A stretch of 64,000 nt of DNA from Emiliania huxleyi CCMP1516 (GCF_000372725.1 NW_005202428.1:484155-548154); one strand, 5' to 3'. Shown: positions 47,658-57,355, counted from the first letter of the stretch. Notes: generated by a model from the sequence alone, not told the origin. Numbers and translations: made by a program.

Positions 47658-48277
47658 GGGCCAAGGGGTGAATTGGGGTCCGCGTTGGTGTCCCAGTCGT
47701 TGGTCGGACTGTGTTTCGCCTTCCCATCAATCAATCAATTGGCTGTCGGTCCCATCGTCCGCCGAGCTGCGCTTGTGCGGAGAGGGGTGTACCACAGACG
47801 TGAGACGACCGAGAGACCGGACAGGTGTGCGTGTTCGCGTGCATCGTGGACACAGCTTGGGCCTCCCTTCCACGCCCCGCGATCTCACCGCCACACCGGG
47901 GAGAGAGGGCAGGTTCGCGACGTCCCGGACGAGAGAGAGCAGGGACGAGAGTGATCAGTGTGTGGACCCCACGTCTCCTCGCGGCAGGTTCCCTCTTTTA
48001 CAAGTGAACAATCAGAGTGGTACAAAGAGTGGAACCCCACTGCCAGGAGCCAGCTCCAGGCGCGGCGGTCCCAGCAGAGGGAAAGCGTTGGAATCGCCGC
48101 ATAACCGTCGATCTCCTGCTCAGGTGAGAGAGCCGGAGGCGTGCGCGAGGCGCCACACCTCGGGCGAGGCGGCGAGCTCGGTGACTCCTACCACAAGGAT
48201 GTGTCGCTCAGACAGCTTTCACGGCCCGCCGGCTGCATGGGAGCCCCCTCTCTGTGCCGTCTGGTGGCGTGGAGCAT
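47658..48277. other. Intergenic, no gene supported
   Basis: Lies between the start of the ankyrin-kinase gene and the 3' end of malonyl-CoA decarboxylase, both on the minus strand. Open plus frames are antisense shadows. Confidence 0.4.
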
Positions 48278-51200
48278 CTAGAGACGGGCGCCTTTCGCAA
48301 CGTAGGCGGAGTGGCGCGCCTCAACCTCGGGCATGTCGTAGTGGTAGTTGACCATGATAGAGGCGCTCTCCTGCGGAGGGAGAGAGAGAGGCCTCTTCGG
48401 TGAGGGAGAGACAAGGGGGGGGGGGGGGGGAAAGAGGGAGAGGGAAAAAGGGAGAGGGAAAGGGAGGGAGTGGGAGTGGGAAAGGGAGAGGGAAAGGGAA
48501 AGGGAGAGGGAAAGGGAGGGAGGGAGGGAGGGAGGCAGGCAGGGAGATAGACATATAGAGAGTCCGTGACATAGAGAGACAGAGTAGAGACACATAGAGA
48601 GAGAGATAGAGAGAGAGAGATAGAGTGAAGAGAGAGAGAAACTGTGTGTGGCTTCGGGGGGGTGGGGGGGGAGACTAGTCCTTCTCCTCTAACCCTAAAA
48701 AGGACGGGTTGGCTGCCCAGTGAATGGCGATCAGCGCCGCGCCGTTTCGCATGTGGAAGCCAGCCCCCGGGTCGAGCGCGCGCTGCCGCTGTGTGGCGCG
48801 GCACAGGTAGCGCGCGCACAAGCCGAGGAGGGACCGCCGCACCGGGTCAGCCTTTTCCTACAAAAAGGAACGAAATCGGTGGAACGGGACGCCGCCGGGT
48901 CGAGCCTTGTCGCTTCCCCGGGGGGGGACCGCCCTGGGGGGTTGCAGCGGTTCGCAGACCCCCCTGGACCCCCCAATAAAGAAGTTTCCCCGCATGGGAC
49001 CCCCCCCCCCCCCCAATACAGAAGCTTCACCGCATGTGAACGCCCCCCCCCCCACCCCCACCCCGGAGCGACGCGCGCCTGCTCCGGCGACTGCACGCCG
49101 CCCGTGGAGATTGGGCCGTGCAGCGGGCCGAGCTCGGAGAAGGGGGCGGCCTCGTCGAGGCCGGCTGCAGAGAGGGCCTGGCGGGGTGCAGCCGAGGTGC
49201 GGCCGAGGTGCAGCCGAAGTGCAGCCGAGAAACAGCCGAAGCACAGCCGAGGAACAGCCGAGGCGCAGCCGAGGTGCAGCCAAGCACAAGCCTGCAGCAG
49301 CCCGTTCAGCGCGGCGCCCTCCCCACTCAAGTCCTCGCCTCCGCCCCCGGAGGCGCGCAGCCGGGCCAGCCGCGCCTACAGCACTCGACAGCAGGAGGCA
49401 GTGTGTGTGTTAGCGCGGCTGGCCCGGCAGCGCGCCTCCGTAGCACTACGACAGCCGCGCCTGCGCGACCGGGGCGCCCTGCGACCGAGCTGCACTGCTA
49501 CTCTCTCTTCACAGTATTCGACAGCAGAAGGCAGTGTAGCACCACGGCATCCGCTCCCATAGCCTTCGAACACTGGGAGGCCTCGAGGCACGGGGAGATG
49601 TGGGGAGATTCGACGCATCTAGGGAAAGCCGGGCCGTCAGCCACGTCCGGAAGCCAGGCACCGGCGAGAGAGTGACGAAGGTGCGCAGGGACGGCTCCGC
49701 CGCCGCCAGCGAGGCTGCCGCCTGCTTGATCAGCAGCCCGCCTAAAAGAAGAAATACGCGCTCCGACGTGAAGTCGATTTGCGAGGCTGCCGCTGCTTGA
49801 AGAGCCGGCCCGCCTACAGACAGAACTGACCAGGTCAAGAAGAAGTCGGTTGCCCCGCCGCCTCTGCCTGCAGAGCGGTCCGCCTAAAAAAGAAATGCGC
49901 GCCTCGAAAAACGAAATGCGACGCGCCGCCAGCGCGAAGAGCGGTCCACCAACAGGGACGCCCCGCAAGCCGGAGAAGGGCGACGAGATCGAGTAGAAGG
50001 CGGCCGTTGTCGGGGCGAACGGCGGCGGCGCAGCGGACGCGGCAGCGGCGGGCGGCGAGGCGGAGGGCGGCGGCGCAGAGGGCGGCGAAACGGAGGGCGG
50101 CGGCGGCGCGGAGGGCAGGACGGCGGCGAGGCGGGACGGCACCTCGCCGACCAGCGCGACGTGGACAAACACGAGCGGCTCGCCGGGCATGCGAGGGTGC
50201 CTAGTCATGAGTAGCCACTCTCATTGCTACTGGCCGGTTGTCAGTGGCCTCGCCGGGCATGCGAGGGTGCCTAGTCATGAGTAGCCACTCTCATTGCTAC
50301 TGGCCGGTTGTCAGTGGCCTCGCCGGGCATGCGAGGGTGCCTAGTCATGAGTAGCCACTCTCATTGCTGCTGGCCGGTTGTCAGTGGCCTCGCCGGGCAT
50401 GCGAGGGTGCGTCAGCGCAAACATGCGGTTGTAGCGGCCGGCCGCACCGCCCTCGCTGGCGCCGTCGGCGTCTCCGCCGCCGAGCCTCCGCTGCAGGTCG
50501 GGCCAGCCTAATGCACAGTTCTTCTCAATCGGCTGCCGTTCGTCCATCCTCGCCGCGCCTCCGCTGCAGGGCGGGTGTAGCCTCCAGTGAAGGGGTGCAC
50601 TCGCTCGTACCGCATCACGCGCCTGAGGAAGGAATGGATGGATGGATCACTTCTCAGTGAAGGGGTGCACTCGCTCGTACCGCATCGCACGCCCAAGCAG
50701 CCCGGCGGGCGAGGTTTCCCACGAGAGAGGCTCCAGCTTGAGCAGGCCCTGGTCGAACCTAATCTCGGCTGATCTCGGCTGATCTCGGGTAATCTCATCC
50801 GAGGCTCGAGCAGGCTGTGGGCGAACCAGGTGGAGAGGAGTCGGCGCAGCGATCCGTCGAGCGCACGCCACCGCTCCCGCAAGCCCTCGCCCCGCTCCCC
50901 CTCGCCCGCCTCGCCGCCCTCTGCGGCCAGAGGAGACGCGACAGAACCCGCTTCGGCAGCCGCTGCAGCGGCGGTGGCTGCAGCGGCGGTGGCCGCGCTG
51001 CTGCCGGCGGCGGGAGGAGACAGAGAGGGAGAGGGAGGTGCGGCCTCGGCGAAGGGTCCGCGCTGAGCGAGCGCGGAGAGGAGATCGGCACGCATCGCCA
51101 CGAGGAAGCGCAGCCCGCCCGGCTGCTGCGCCAGCCGGCCGATGATGCGCTCCGAGGGCGGCTCGAGGGCCTCGCGAAGAGCGCCACGTGCGCGCAGGCT

Positions 51201-51482
51201 CGCAGCGGCGCGGCAGTCATCCTCCGCGGCGAGGAGGTTCTGGCAGCTGCGACGGACGGTGGAAAGGTCCACATCTTGGCGCGCCAGGATGGAGAGGAAG
51301 CCCAACCGGCCTGGAGGCTGCAGCGCCTCGTAGGCCGACATGAGCGACTTTCCGAGCCGCGCGGGCAGCACGTCGTCGCCGGGAGGCGTCTGCGCAATCT
51401 CGCGCAGCAGTCCTCGCAGACGCTGCTCGTCGGCGCGGGGCAGCGGAGGGCACGCCCGCAGCAGGGCGCGGAGGCGGAACAT
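48278..51482 (-). CDS. MLYCD: Malonyl-CoA decarboxylase
   Basis: Converts malonyl-CoA to acetyl-CoA and CO2, regulating fatty-acid synthesis and oxidation. Well-resolved exons: 51482-50827, 50758-50693, 50622-50582, 50507-50389, 50178-49950 and 49741-about 49620; later pieces lie near 49380-49100, at 48858-48709 and 48372-48278. Spliced motifs match the family: RLGFLSILARQDVDLSTVRR, RRLLSTWFDQGLLKLEPLSW, RYERVHPFTGGWPDLQRRLG, HPRMPGEPLVFVHVALVGEV, AAFYSISSPFSGLRGV, LRTFVTLSPVPGFRTWL, GFHMRNGAALIAIHWAA and ASIMVNYHYDMPE. Introns 50826-50759 (GT-AG), 50692-50623, 50581-50508 and 50388-50179 (GC-AG) and 49949-49742 (GT-AG) all keep phase. Each begins with a copy of the next exon's start. The region 49100-48860 contains an 11-15-bp minisatellite and poly-C runs, so its joins are unresolved. 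ATG 51482 (MFRLRALLRACPPLPR) gives an Arg-rich, possibly mitochondrial leader. Confidence 0.87.
48365..48660 (+). repeat. GA-rich microsatellite in a decarboxylase intron
   Basis: Runs of GAGAGG, GGGAAAG and GAGAGAGATA fill the intron between the last two recognised exons of the minus-strand decarboxylase gene. Confidence 0.85.
49190..49285 (+). repeat. Minisatellite of CAGCCGAGGTG-type units
   Basis: About nine tandem units such as GCAGCCGAGGTG and ACAGCCGAAGC lie inside the decarboxylase gene, probably intron filler. Confidence 0.8.
50179..50388 (-). repeat. Intron made of three 70-bp units
   Basis: CTCGCCGGGCATGCGAGGGT begins at 50180, 50250, 50320 and 50390, spaced exactly 70 bp, with the intervening 50 bp almost unchanged. 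The 210-bp intron is therefore three copies of one unit, each ending in a copy of the exon codons for HPRMPGE. Confidence 0.92.
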
Positions 51483-51807
51483 GTATGTCGCCGGAGCAAA
51501 TGAGAAAAAAGTAACCAAAGGCTCTCGCACACGCACGATTCAAAAAGTGGCGTCCTACAAGCAAACTCCCCTAGGTGAGTGAGTGTGTCACGGACGCCGT
51601 CGGCAGGTGCATGCCTGCCGACTCTGCTCGCCCACCTGGTGGCGGCGGCGCCGCCGCCGCTGACGACGGTACTGCGACCGGCGGTAACAGCGGCGCTGCC
51701 AGCGTCGTCAACGGCGTCGGCGCAGCCGGCCGGCAGCGACTGTGGGAGGCGGCGCGGGAGAAGAGGGGGAAGGTGGCGAAGGTGACAACTCGCAGACGGC
51801 GAACGCG
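51483..51807. promoter_or_regulatory. Divergent intergenic region
   Basis: Separates the decarboxylase start (minus) from the coiled-coil gene (plus), so it presumably contains both promoters. No specific motif can be defended. Confidence 0.35.
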
Positions 51808-52594
51808 ATGGAGGTGGTGCGGGCGCAGCAGGCCGCGAAGGAGCAGGTAGCCTTCCCACATTTTTTCTCAAATTCTTTCGCTGTGCGACGGCGTGTTTGT
51901 TGGCACTCTTATCAAAAGGAGCATGCAGAACCAAGACGCTGCCACGGCCTGGGCGGTGGAGGCGCTCGAGGCGGTAAAGACGGCGCGTGCAAAGGCCGTG
52001 TCAGACGGCCTCGATCCCGCCGAGGAGGCGGCGTTAGCGCGAGAGGCGACGGCCCGCTTGGCCGTAAGGGCGGCGGAGGAGGCGGCGGCAGCGAAGCTCG
52101 AGGAGGCGTCGGCGCGGAGAAGCGCAGCGGTTGCGACCGCTGCCGAGTCCCAGGCGGAGGAGAAGCGCGCGAAAGCTGCCGCTGCTGCCGCTGCGGCAGC
52201 GGAGCGGGCGGCGGAGCGGGCGGCTGCGGCCGAAACGGCCGAGGCGGCTGCGCGTGAGGCGAAAGACGCGGCTCAGGCGGCCGAGACGTTGGCGAGGGAG
52301 GTACGACTTCAAACGAGGATGCGTGGCCACTGAGAGGAGGAGAGACTGCAGCTGGCGCGAGTCGGGGAGTAGGTGTCAGTGGCGACGGCGACGCGCAAGG
52401 CGGCCGAGGAGAAGGCGACGCTCGAGGCGGCGGCAAAAGAGGCGAGGGCCAAGCTGGCGGCGGCGTCTGGCGCGGGTCTCGTCGTCGCGTTCCCGCCCCG
52501 GCAGGAGGGGTCGAACTGGTCGCACGCACCGCCCGCCGCCGCCGCGGCGGAGGAGGACGACGACTCGTGGATCTCGTCGTGCGCCATCGCGTGA
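51808..52594 (+). CDS. Alanine-rich coiled-coil protein
   Basis: Exons 51808-51846, 51929-52300 and 52373-52594 join through GT-AG introns of 82 and 72 bp, both in phase 0, giving about 210 residues. The body is a long Ala/Glu/Lys/Arg helix (ALEAVKTARAKAVSDGLDPA, then AAEEAAAAKLEEASARRS). The last exon (RKAAEEKATLEAAAKEARAK) ends GLVVAFPPRQEG and an acidic DDDSW tail. No family is recognised; structural or scaffold roles are typical of such composition. An earlier ATG at 51575 is in another frame, so I start at 51808 (MEVVRAQQAAKEQ). Confidence 0.5.
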
Positions 52595-52764
52595 GACCGG
52601 AGACCGCGAGCTCGTACGGCAGCTAGGACGGCAGTCTCCATACTCCATATTACCTACCAAGAGGGAACGTGCGACACGACTGCACGACTCTCGAGTGTGG
52701 AACGCGTGGACTAGTGGCGGCTACTATGTCCGTATCATCCGGATTATACTGTTTATTGACGATT

Positions 52765-52800
52765 TAGCATTTTTTACTGAAATAAATAAATAAAACGGGC
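52765..52800 (+). other. AT-rich 3' region with AAATAAATAAATAA
   Basis: A rare AT-rich patch (TTTTTACTGAAATAAATAAA) between convergent genes. It could supply polyadenylation signals for the plus-strand gene, but there is no transcript evidence. Confidence 0.3.
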
Positions 52801-52884
52801 AAACTCTGAGACGAGATGGGATTTAGGGACATGTGTCCCCGCCCTGCACGATCTTGGTGTGAGGGATCTTCAATCCGTGTCCCC

Positions 52885-53893
52885 TCACCCCTCGTCACAA
52901 CCCGACACGGAAGAGCGGCAAGAGTTGGGGCTGCGGCTACGGCTGCGGCTATGAGAGGGGCCGGGGTCGCGGGAGAGCCGCTGCGCCGCGTGGACGCGCC
53001 TACACCGCTCTTGCTCCGCTCGCCACCTCTCGCAAAGGTCCAAAGCCATAGCCACCACCTCCTCCGGCAAGTCCTTTCGCCGTATCTCGCCGTCCCTCCA
53101 CGCCTGGAAGAGCTCGTCGTCATAGCCGTATTGCATCACAGCCTGCTGAACTGCGTCGTGTACGACCCCTGCCGTCCTATCCTGCGCCTCAGCGTCGGAA
53201 AAGTCGAACTCGGAGTCATACTCGGAAGCAGGCACAGACGGCCGCGGTGATTTGGCAGGCGGCGAGGAGGGGGAGGGGGAGCGCGGCGGTGCGCGCTCGT
53301 GCCTCCCGCTGGTGCCAGAAGGGCCAGCGCCCAGCGCGCTCAGCCTGTTCTTGTTCACCTTGGGAGAGGGGGGTGGGGGTCCACCTCCCTTGGGTGCGGG
53401 CTGGCGGTCAGGCTTGCGCTTGACCGCCTTGCCCGGCGGCTTGCGGCCAGGGTTCCTCATGGTGAACCTGTCCGGCATGCCGCCCTTCCCAACCCTGGTC
53501 CACCCCTCGGGCGACTCGTTGGGCTGGGGTTGCTGCATCTGTTGGTGCTGCGGGTGTGCCTGCGGTGCTGCGGCCGGAGCTGCAGCGGCGGCAGGCGGTG
53601 CTGCGGGCGGTGCCGCGGCGGAGGTGGCAGCAGGCACAGGCTGCGGTGGGGCACTGCCCTCCTTGGCCTGCTGCCGCTCCCTGTTCCCTCTCCCACTGGG
53701 ACTGGGGCTGGACAATGAACTGCTTGCCCATGGGCGTCGGGTTGACGCTGAAGCTCCACCAGTTGCGCTCCACGGCGAGCTGCGAGAGGATGCGAATCAT
53801 CGCCTCGTCTTGCGGCGCCACCGCCTCTCCTGTGGCTTGCGCGCACAGTTTGAGCCTGGCCGCAACGGACGGGCCATCGCGAGCGTCGGCCAT
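52885..53893 (-). CDS. Basic, Ser/Arg-rich protein in two overlapping frames
   Basis: The first frame (53893-about 53690) gives MADARDGPSVAARLKLCAQA, DEAMIRILSQLAVERNWWSF and MGKQFIVQPQSQ. The better text then moves to the neighbouring frame (53715-52885): QQAKEGSAPPQPVPAATSAA, PEGWTRVGKGGMPDRFTMRN, a Lys/Pro-rich segment, an acidic patch (SEYDSEFDFSDAEAQDR) and an SRSRSRSP tail. Together they suggest an RNA-associated protein of about 330 residues interrupted by one frameshift near 53700; no intron ends fit. A sequencing error, decay or programmed shift are all possible. The family is not recognised. Confidence 0.5.
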
Positions 53894-54055
53894 GGCCCTG
53901 TTTCGCCGTTTTGTAAAGTTTTCGAGAACGCGATGCTGAGCATACGTTTAAAACTCTCTTTAGAATATAGAAAAAAAACACGGGGCGACCCCGAGCCGCA
54001 GCTTTGATATTCAAAGAACCACACGATCAGCCACTCTCAGTATTTTGAGGGCCTG

Positions 54056-55624
54056 CTAGTCGATGCAGCCCCGCTCCTCGACACGCTTCCTCCTTCTCCG
54101 CTTCCAGTCGCACACACTGAGCAGGGCAACTGGTCCGCTCAGGACAACGATTCCAAACAGGGCCACGTCGGCGGCTGGGAACGCGGAGCAGTGCAGCGCC
54201 TCGCTCTTCACTCTCGACACAAGGCTCGACCGAGCACTGTTGTCTATATCGCGGAGCGCGATGGCGTCCCCCCACGTTGTCGCCGGCCGTTCCAGTGCCG
54301 CACGGTCCCAAATCGCCGCCGAGAACTCTTGGAGCCACTCCTCCAAGATGCGATCGAGCCGTTCTTTCAGTGCATACATCGTGTAGCACACAATGTCCGT
54401 GTGGCATCCGTGGCAAAAGTGCGCGCCAACCACGATGAACTTCAATGGCGCACCCGTGAAGATGCCAAACGCAAGACTGCGAAGAGCTTCTGTCATCCAT
54501 CGCGCGCTCGAGGTGAGGAAGGTGTGCTGGAACGTGCTCGTGCGGCCAGGCGGCAGCGGCGGCCAGACGTCATCGGCTGAAGGGCAGCTGCAATCGTTGC
54601 TTCTCTTCGAAGCGTCGCTCACCAGCGTGTCTTTGGTGGCGATATAGGCGTGCCACACCGGCATCTGAAAGAAGTAATTCACCATCATCGATGTCTCGTT
54701 GGGCGGCGCCTCGGTGTGGTGCAGCATGCCGATTGGCACGTAAATCATGTCGCCGGGTGTGAGAACCACCTTCATCCACTTGGATCTGTTGTACCGTGGA
54801 TATTTGGAAAGGTACTTTTCCGGATGCTTGAAGTCGATCGGACTCTTCTGCTTGCCGTAGTCTTCTGCTTCATACGGATAGTACACGTTGTCATAATGCG
54901 TGTGATCGGCGACGTAGAATGTCTTGTTGCCTCTGAGCATGACGGCAAAGTTCTCGTGACTGTCAAAGTGGGTGACCGATTGCTGGCCGCCGCTGCCGCT
55001 CCACCACAAGTGCGAAACAGCCTCCCTGAGCGCGCCCGAAAAGCCACGCAGGAATTGCGATGTAGTGTTGCTCACACCAGCACCTTCGATCAGCCAGCCA
55101 AAGTCCGAGTCGACCACGTACAGCTTCTCCCTCTTTGATCGAGCAATGTAATCTGCGGCCGACATAATCTCGGGCTTTCCGTTGCGCTCTCTGTACTCAA
55201 ACTCGTGTAGCGAGCCCTCCGCCTGCACTTCGACCCCATTCGCTGTGAGCATTTCAGCGAGCTCCTCGTCATTGCGGATGCGCGTCAGGTACTCGTTGTC
55301 AGTCAGGACGTTCCTAAAGACTGCCGGTCGAAGCTCTTGCAAATTGCTCCGCACGAACTGGCGAAAGGCCGCCACGCCGTCCACCATCGAGCTCTCGGCC
55401 CCAAAGTCGAACTCATCGACGCCGCCGAGAGGTACGCGGCGGAAGTTTGCGCAACTCCGTCTGGTGGAGGTCTCCACGTACTCTCCTCGCTTCTCGGCTC
55501 TCGTCGATGCCGCAGTCATCCTGATGACGTGCACAATGACGACGGCAGCGATCAGAAGCAATGGCGTGAACACTCCGACGACAATCGGACCCGCCACTCG
55601 CTTCATCGACTCTTTCAATTTCAT
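54056..55624 (-). CDS. JmjC/cupin-8 type oxygenase-like protein with membrane anchors
   Basis: An intronless frame of about 522 residues from ATG 55624. The N-terminal anchor is AGPIVVGVFTPLLLIAAVVI. The JmjC-like double-stranded beta helix spans roughly residues 90-360, with the Fe(II) ligands HxD in QQSVTHFDSHENFAVML and the distal His in MIYVPIGMLHHTEAPPNETS, followed by MMVNYFFQMPVWHAY. Such enzymes use 2-oxoglutarate and O2 to hydroxylate proteins or tRNA. A second hydrophobic helix (ADVALFGIVVLSGPVALLSV) and a basic KRRRRKR tail end the protein, so it is probably membrane-anchored on an endomembrane. G+C is lower than in most neighbours and it lacks introns. The frame is open another 65 codons upstream, but that text is Arg/Pro-rich. 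Confidence 0.8.
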   Translation of the reverse strand: MKLKESMKRVAGPIVVGVFTPLLLIAAVVIVHVIRMTAASTRAEKRGEYVETSTRRSCANFRRVPLGGVDEFDFGAESSMVDGVAAFRQFVRSNLQELRPAVFRNVLTDNEYLTRIRNDEELAEMLTANGVEVQAEGSLHEFEYRERNGKPEIMSAADYIARSKREKLYVVDSDFGWLIEGAGVSNTTSQFLRGFSGALREAVSHLWWSGSGGQQSVTHFDSHENFAVMLRGNKTFYVADHTHYDNVYYPYEAEDYGKQKSPIDFKHPEKYLSKYPRYNRSKWMKVVLTPGDMIYVPIGMLHHTEAPPNETSMMVNYFFQMPVWHAYIATKDTLVSDASKRSNDCSCPSADDVWPPLPPGRTSTFQHTFLTSSARWMTEALRSLAFGIFTGAPLKFIVVGAHFCHGCHTDIVCYTMYALKERLDRILEEWLQEFSAAIWDRAALERPATTWGDAIALRDIDNSARSSLVSRVKSEALHCSAFPAADVALFGIVVLSGPVALLSVCDWKRRRRKRVEERGCID

Positions 55625-55779
55625 GTCGGCGATGGAAAGGAGCCGGGTGCGCCGGCCGGATATGACCAGGGTGCTGCGCCAGCCGGATGTGACTAGAGAC
55701 CGCCGGCGTTCGTAAAAGAGTTGTTTCTTTTCAAAGCGAAAACTACGGGAATGTACGTAAGAGCCACATACACTAAAAA

Positions 55780-56194
55780 ATGGCTGCAGAGGCGGCGGGC
55801 GAGCCGGAGGTGGCGCCATCGCCGGCGCCGCCGCCGGTGTTCAAGACGCTCAGGGAGAAGAAGTCGGCTCAGGCGTCGGCGGAGGGCTAGGCGGCGGAGG
55901 TGGCGAGGGCCGAGGAGCTCTACGAGGAGCTGTGCGAGCGCGCGCCCCAGCACTGCCGCCGTGGCGGCAAGTGGGCGCGCGAGAAGTTCGTGATGGCGGT
56001 GCAGGGAGAGTTAGTTCCCACGCGCGCGAGGGGCAGGCGTTCCCGAGGGGACGATCCTGTGCCTCGGCAGGGCGCTCGACGCGCACGATGAGCAGGACGA
56101 CGCGGAGGGTGGGCGCCGGGATTGGGAGGAGGACCCGCTCGGGTTCGACACCAACCCGGGGCTGCTCCGCGCCATGTGCATGGCGTTCGAGTGA
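55780..56194 (+). pseudogene. Small acidic-protein gene with in-frame TAG and a frame shift
   Basis: From ATG 55780 the frame reads MAAEAAGEPEVAPSPAPPPV, FKTLREKKSAQASAEG, then a TAG at 55888, then AAEVARAEELYEELCERAPQ and KFVMAVQGE in the same frame. A neighbouring frame completes GTILCLGRALDAHDEQDDAE and LGFDTNPGLLRAMCMAFE to a stop at 56192. A single G-to-T change would make the TAG from GAG. The frame change lies in about 35 bp, too short for an intron. Host gene with two disablements, or sequencing error. The family is unknown. Confidence 0.42.
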
Positions 56195-56404
56195 ACGCCG
56201 GCCGTGCAGGCAGCCCGTGCCTTTTGGTGTACCCCGTTTGTGCCGCGTCCTGTGCCCCCGAGTTCATTTAATAACAAAAAATGGTCGACAAAACGACGAG
56301 GGGGGCCTCGGAAGACGGGTTCCCGCCCGGCGCCTAGTTTGTCACAAAAGGCGGGACTCCATTCGCCCCAAAACGGGAAGCCGCCGTGCGCGCCTACATT
56401 CCAC

Positions 56405-57355
56405 ATGGGGAGGCTCGAGGGCGGCAAGGCCAGAGCGCTGGCCACAGTGCGAAGCGAGGACTTTATCGTGCTCGTAGCCTCCGCCGCGTTGCTCGGAGTC
56501 TGCGCCGTCGTCGGCCCGATTCTGGTGCCGACGCGTGAGCAGGTCCTCCCGTTCCAAGTGGTTGACCTCGGCATCACCAACGGCGACGGAACGCCCGCGA
56601 CCGTGGTCCTGCGCGATCAGACCTACGACAAGCCTGTCGTCGACGAGAGGGTTCCGAACTGGGCCCTCGGCATCATCAACATCGCAGGAGTAGTCCTCAC
56701 AGGGTTCGTGGGCGCATTCCTGCCAAAGTGCTGCTTCGGCGGCCATGGCGAGGGCATGCGCGCCCTGTCGGCCGCCTTTGTCTCGGTGGGCGTGTGCACT
56801 CTTGCGGCCGGAATCCTCCGCTCGTACTTCGGAATCCTCCGTCCCAACTTCTTCGATGGCTGCGGCTGGAACAATACTCTGGCGGCGTGCACCACTGGCT
56901 GGAAGGGCGAGGACCACGATTTGGACGAGGGCCGACGGTCATTCCCGTCCGGCCACACAGCGTCTGCCTTCTCGACCCTCTTCCTCCTCTCTCTCTGTCT
57001 GCTGCGCATCGCGCGTGCCACTCGCGCTTCGCACGCAGCAACGGATCACGTTGGCTTGAGCAAGCGCCTGCTCCCCACGGTTCTCACTGTCGTGGCCATG
57101 CTACCGCCGACGGGCGCAACTCTTATCGCGGCCACTCGGGTCACTGACTATTACCACCACACCGCCGATGTAGTGGCTGGCGCATTCCTAGGAGTGGCCT
57201 GCGCCGCTCTCGCGGCGGAGAGCCTGCTGCCCGACTTTGGCGAGGACCTGTGCGAGGGCCGAGTGCGCGTGCGGCCCGTGAGGGCATCGTCCAGCGTGGC
57301 GATCACGAGCGTGCCTCGTCGCGAAAGCACCTCAAGCGACGCTGGCCGCCTGTGA
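56405..57355 (+). CDS. PAP2-type phosphatidate/lipid phosphatase
   Basis: Single exon; from ATG 56405, 316 residues. Six hydrophobic segments: FIVLVASAALLGVCAVVGPI, WALGIINIAGVVLTGFVGAF, ALSAAFVSVGVCTLAAGIL, SAFSTLFLLSLCLLRIA, LLPTVLTVVAMLPPTGATLI and VVAGAFLGVACAALAA. The three catalytic motifs of the PAP2/lipid phosphate phosphatase superfamily are visible as RSYFGILRP, RRSFPSGHTA (with PSGH) and TRVTDYYHHTADVVAG (R-x5-H-x3-D). It would remove phosphate from phosphatidate or related lipids, on an endomembrane or plasma membrane. The first motif starts with Arg where many members have Lys. An ATG at 56204 adds 67 residues of basic low-complexity text, which I discount. Confidence 0.87.
   Translation: MGRLEGGKARALATVRSEDFIVLVASAALLGVCAVVGPILVPTREQVLPFQVVDLGITNGDGTPATVVLRDQTYDKPVVDERVPNWALGIINIAGVVLTGFVGAFLPKCCFGGHGEGMRALSAAFVSVGVCTLAAGILRSYFGILRPNFFDGCGWNNTLAACTTGWKGEDHDLDEGRRSFPSGHTASAFSTLFLLSLCLLRIARATRASHAATDHVGLSKRLLPTVLTVVAMLPPTGATLIAATRVTDYYHHTADVVAGAFLGVACAALAAESLLPDFGEDLCEGRVRVRPVRASSSVAITSVPRRESTSSDAGRL

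Noticed and set aside
46270-48351. 693-codon plus-strand ORF, the longest on that strand here
   Set aside because: It is antisense to the ankyrin modules and just mirrors their repeats; the minus frame carries clear ankyrin consensus.
48720-49562. Plus-strand ORF with RGAAEVQPRCSQ-like repeats
   Set aside because: Reflects the CAGCCGAGGTG minisatellite inside the minus-strand decarboxylase gene.
50181-50410. CRISPR-like array of four 20-bp repeats at 70-bp spacing
   Set aside because: The spacers are also identical, so it is a plain tandem repeat, and it lies in an intron of a eukaryotic gene.
54060-55820. N-terminal 65-codon extension of the JmjC protein
   Set aside because: Text before Met 55624 is Arg/Pro-rich and overlaps the divergent promoter region; the start just before the membrane helix is more credible.
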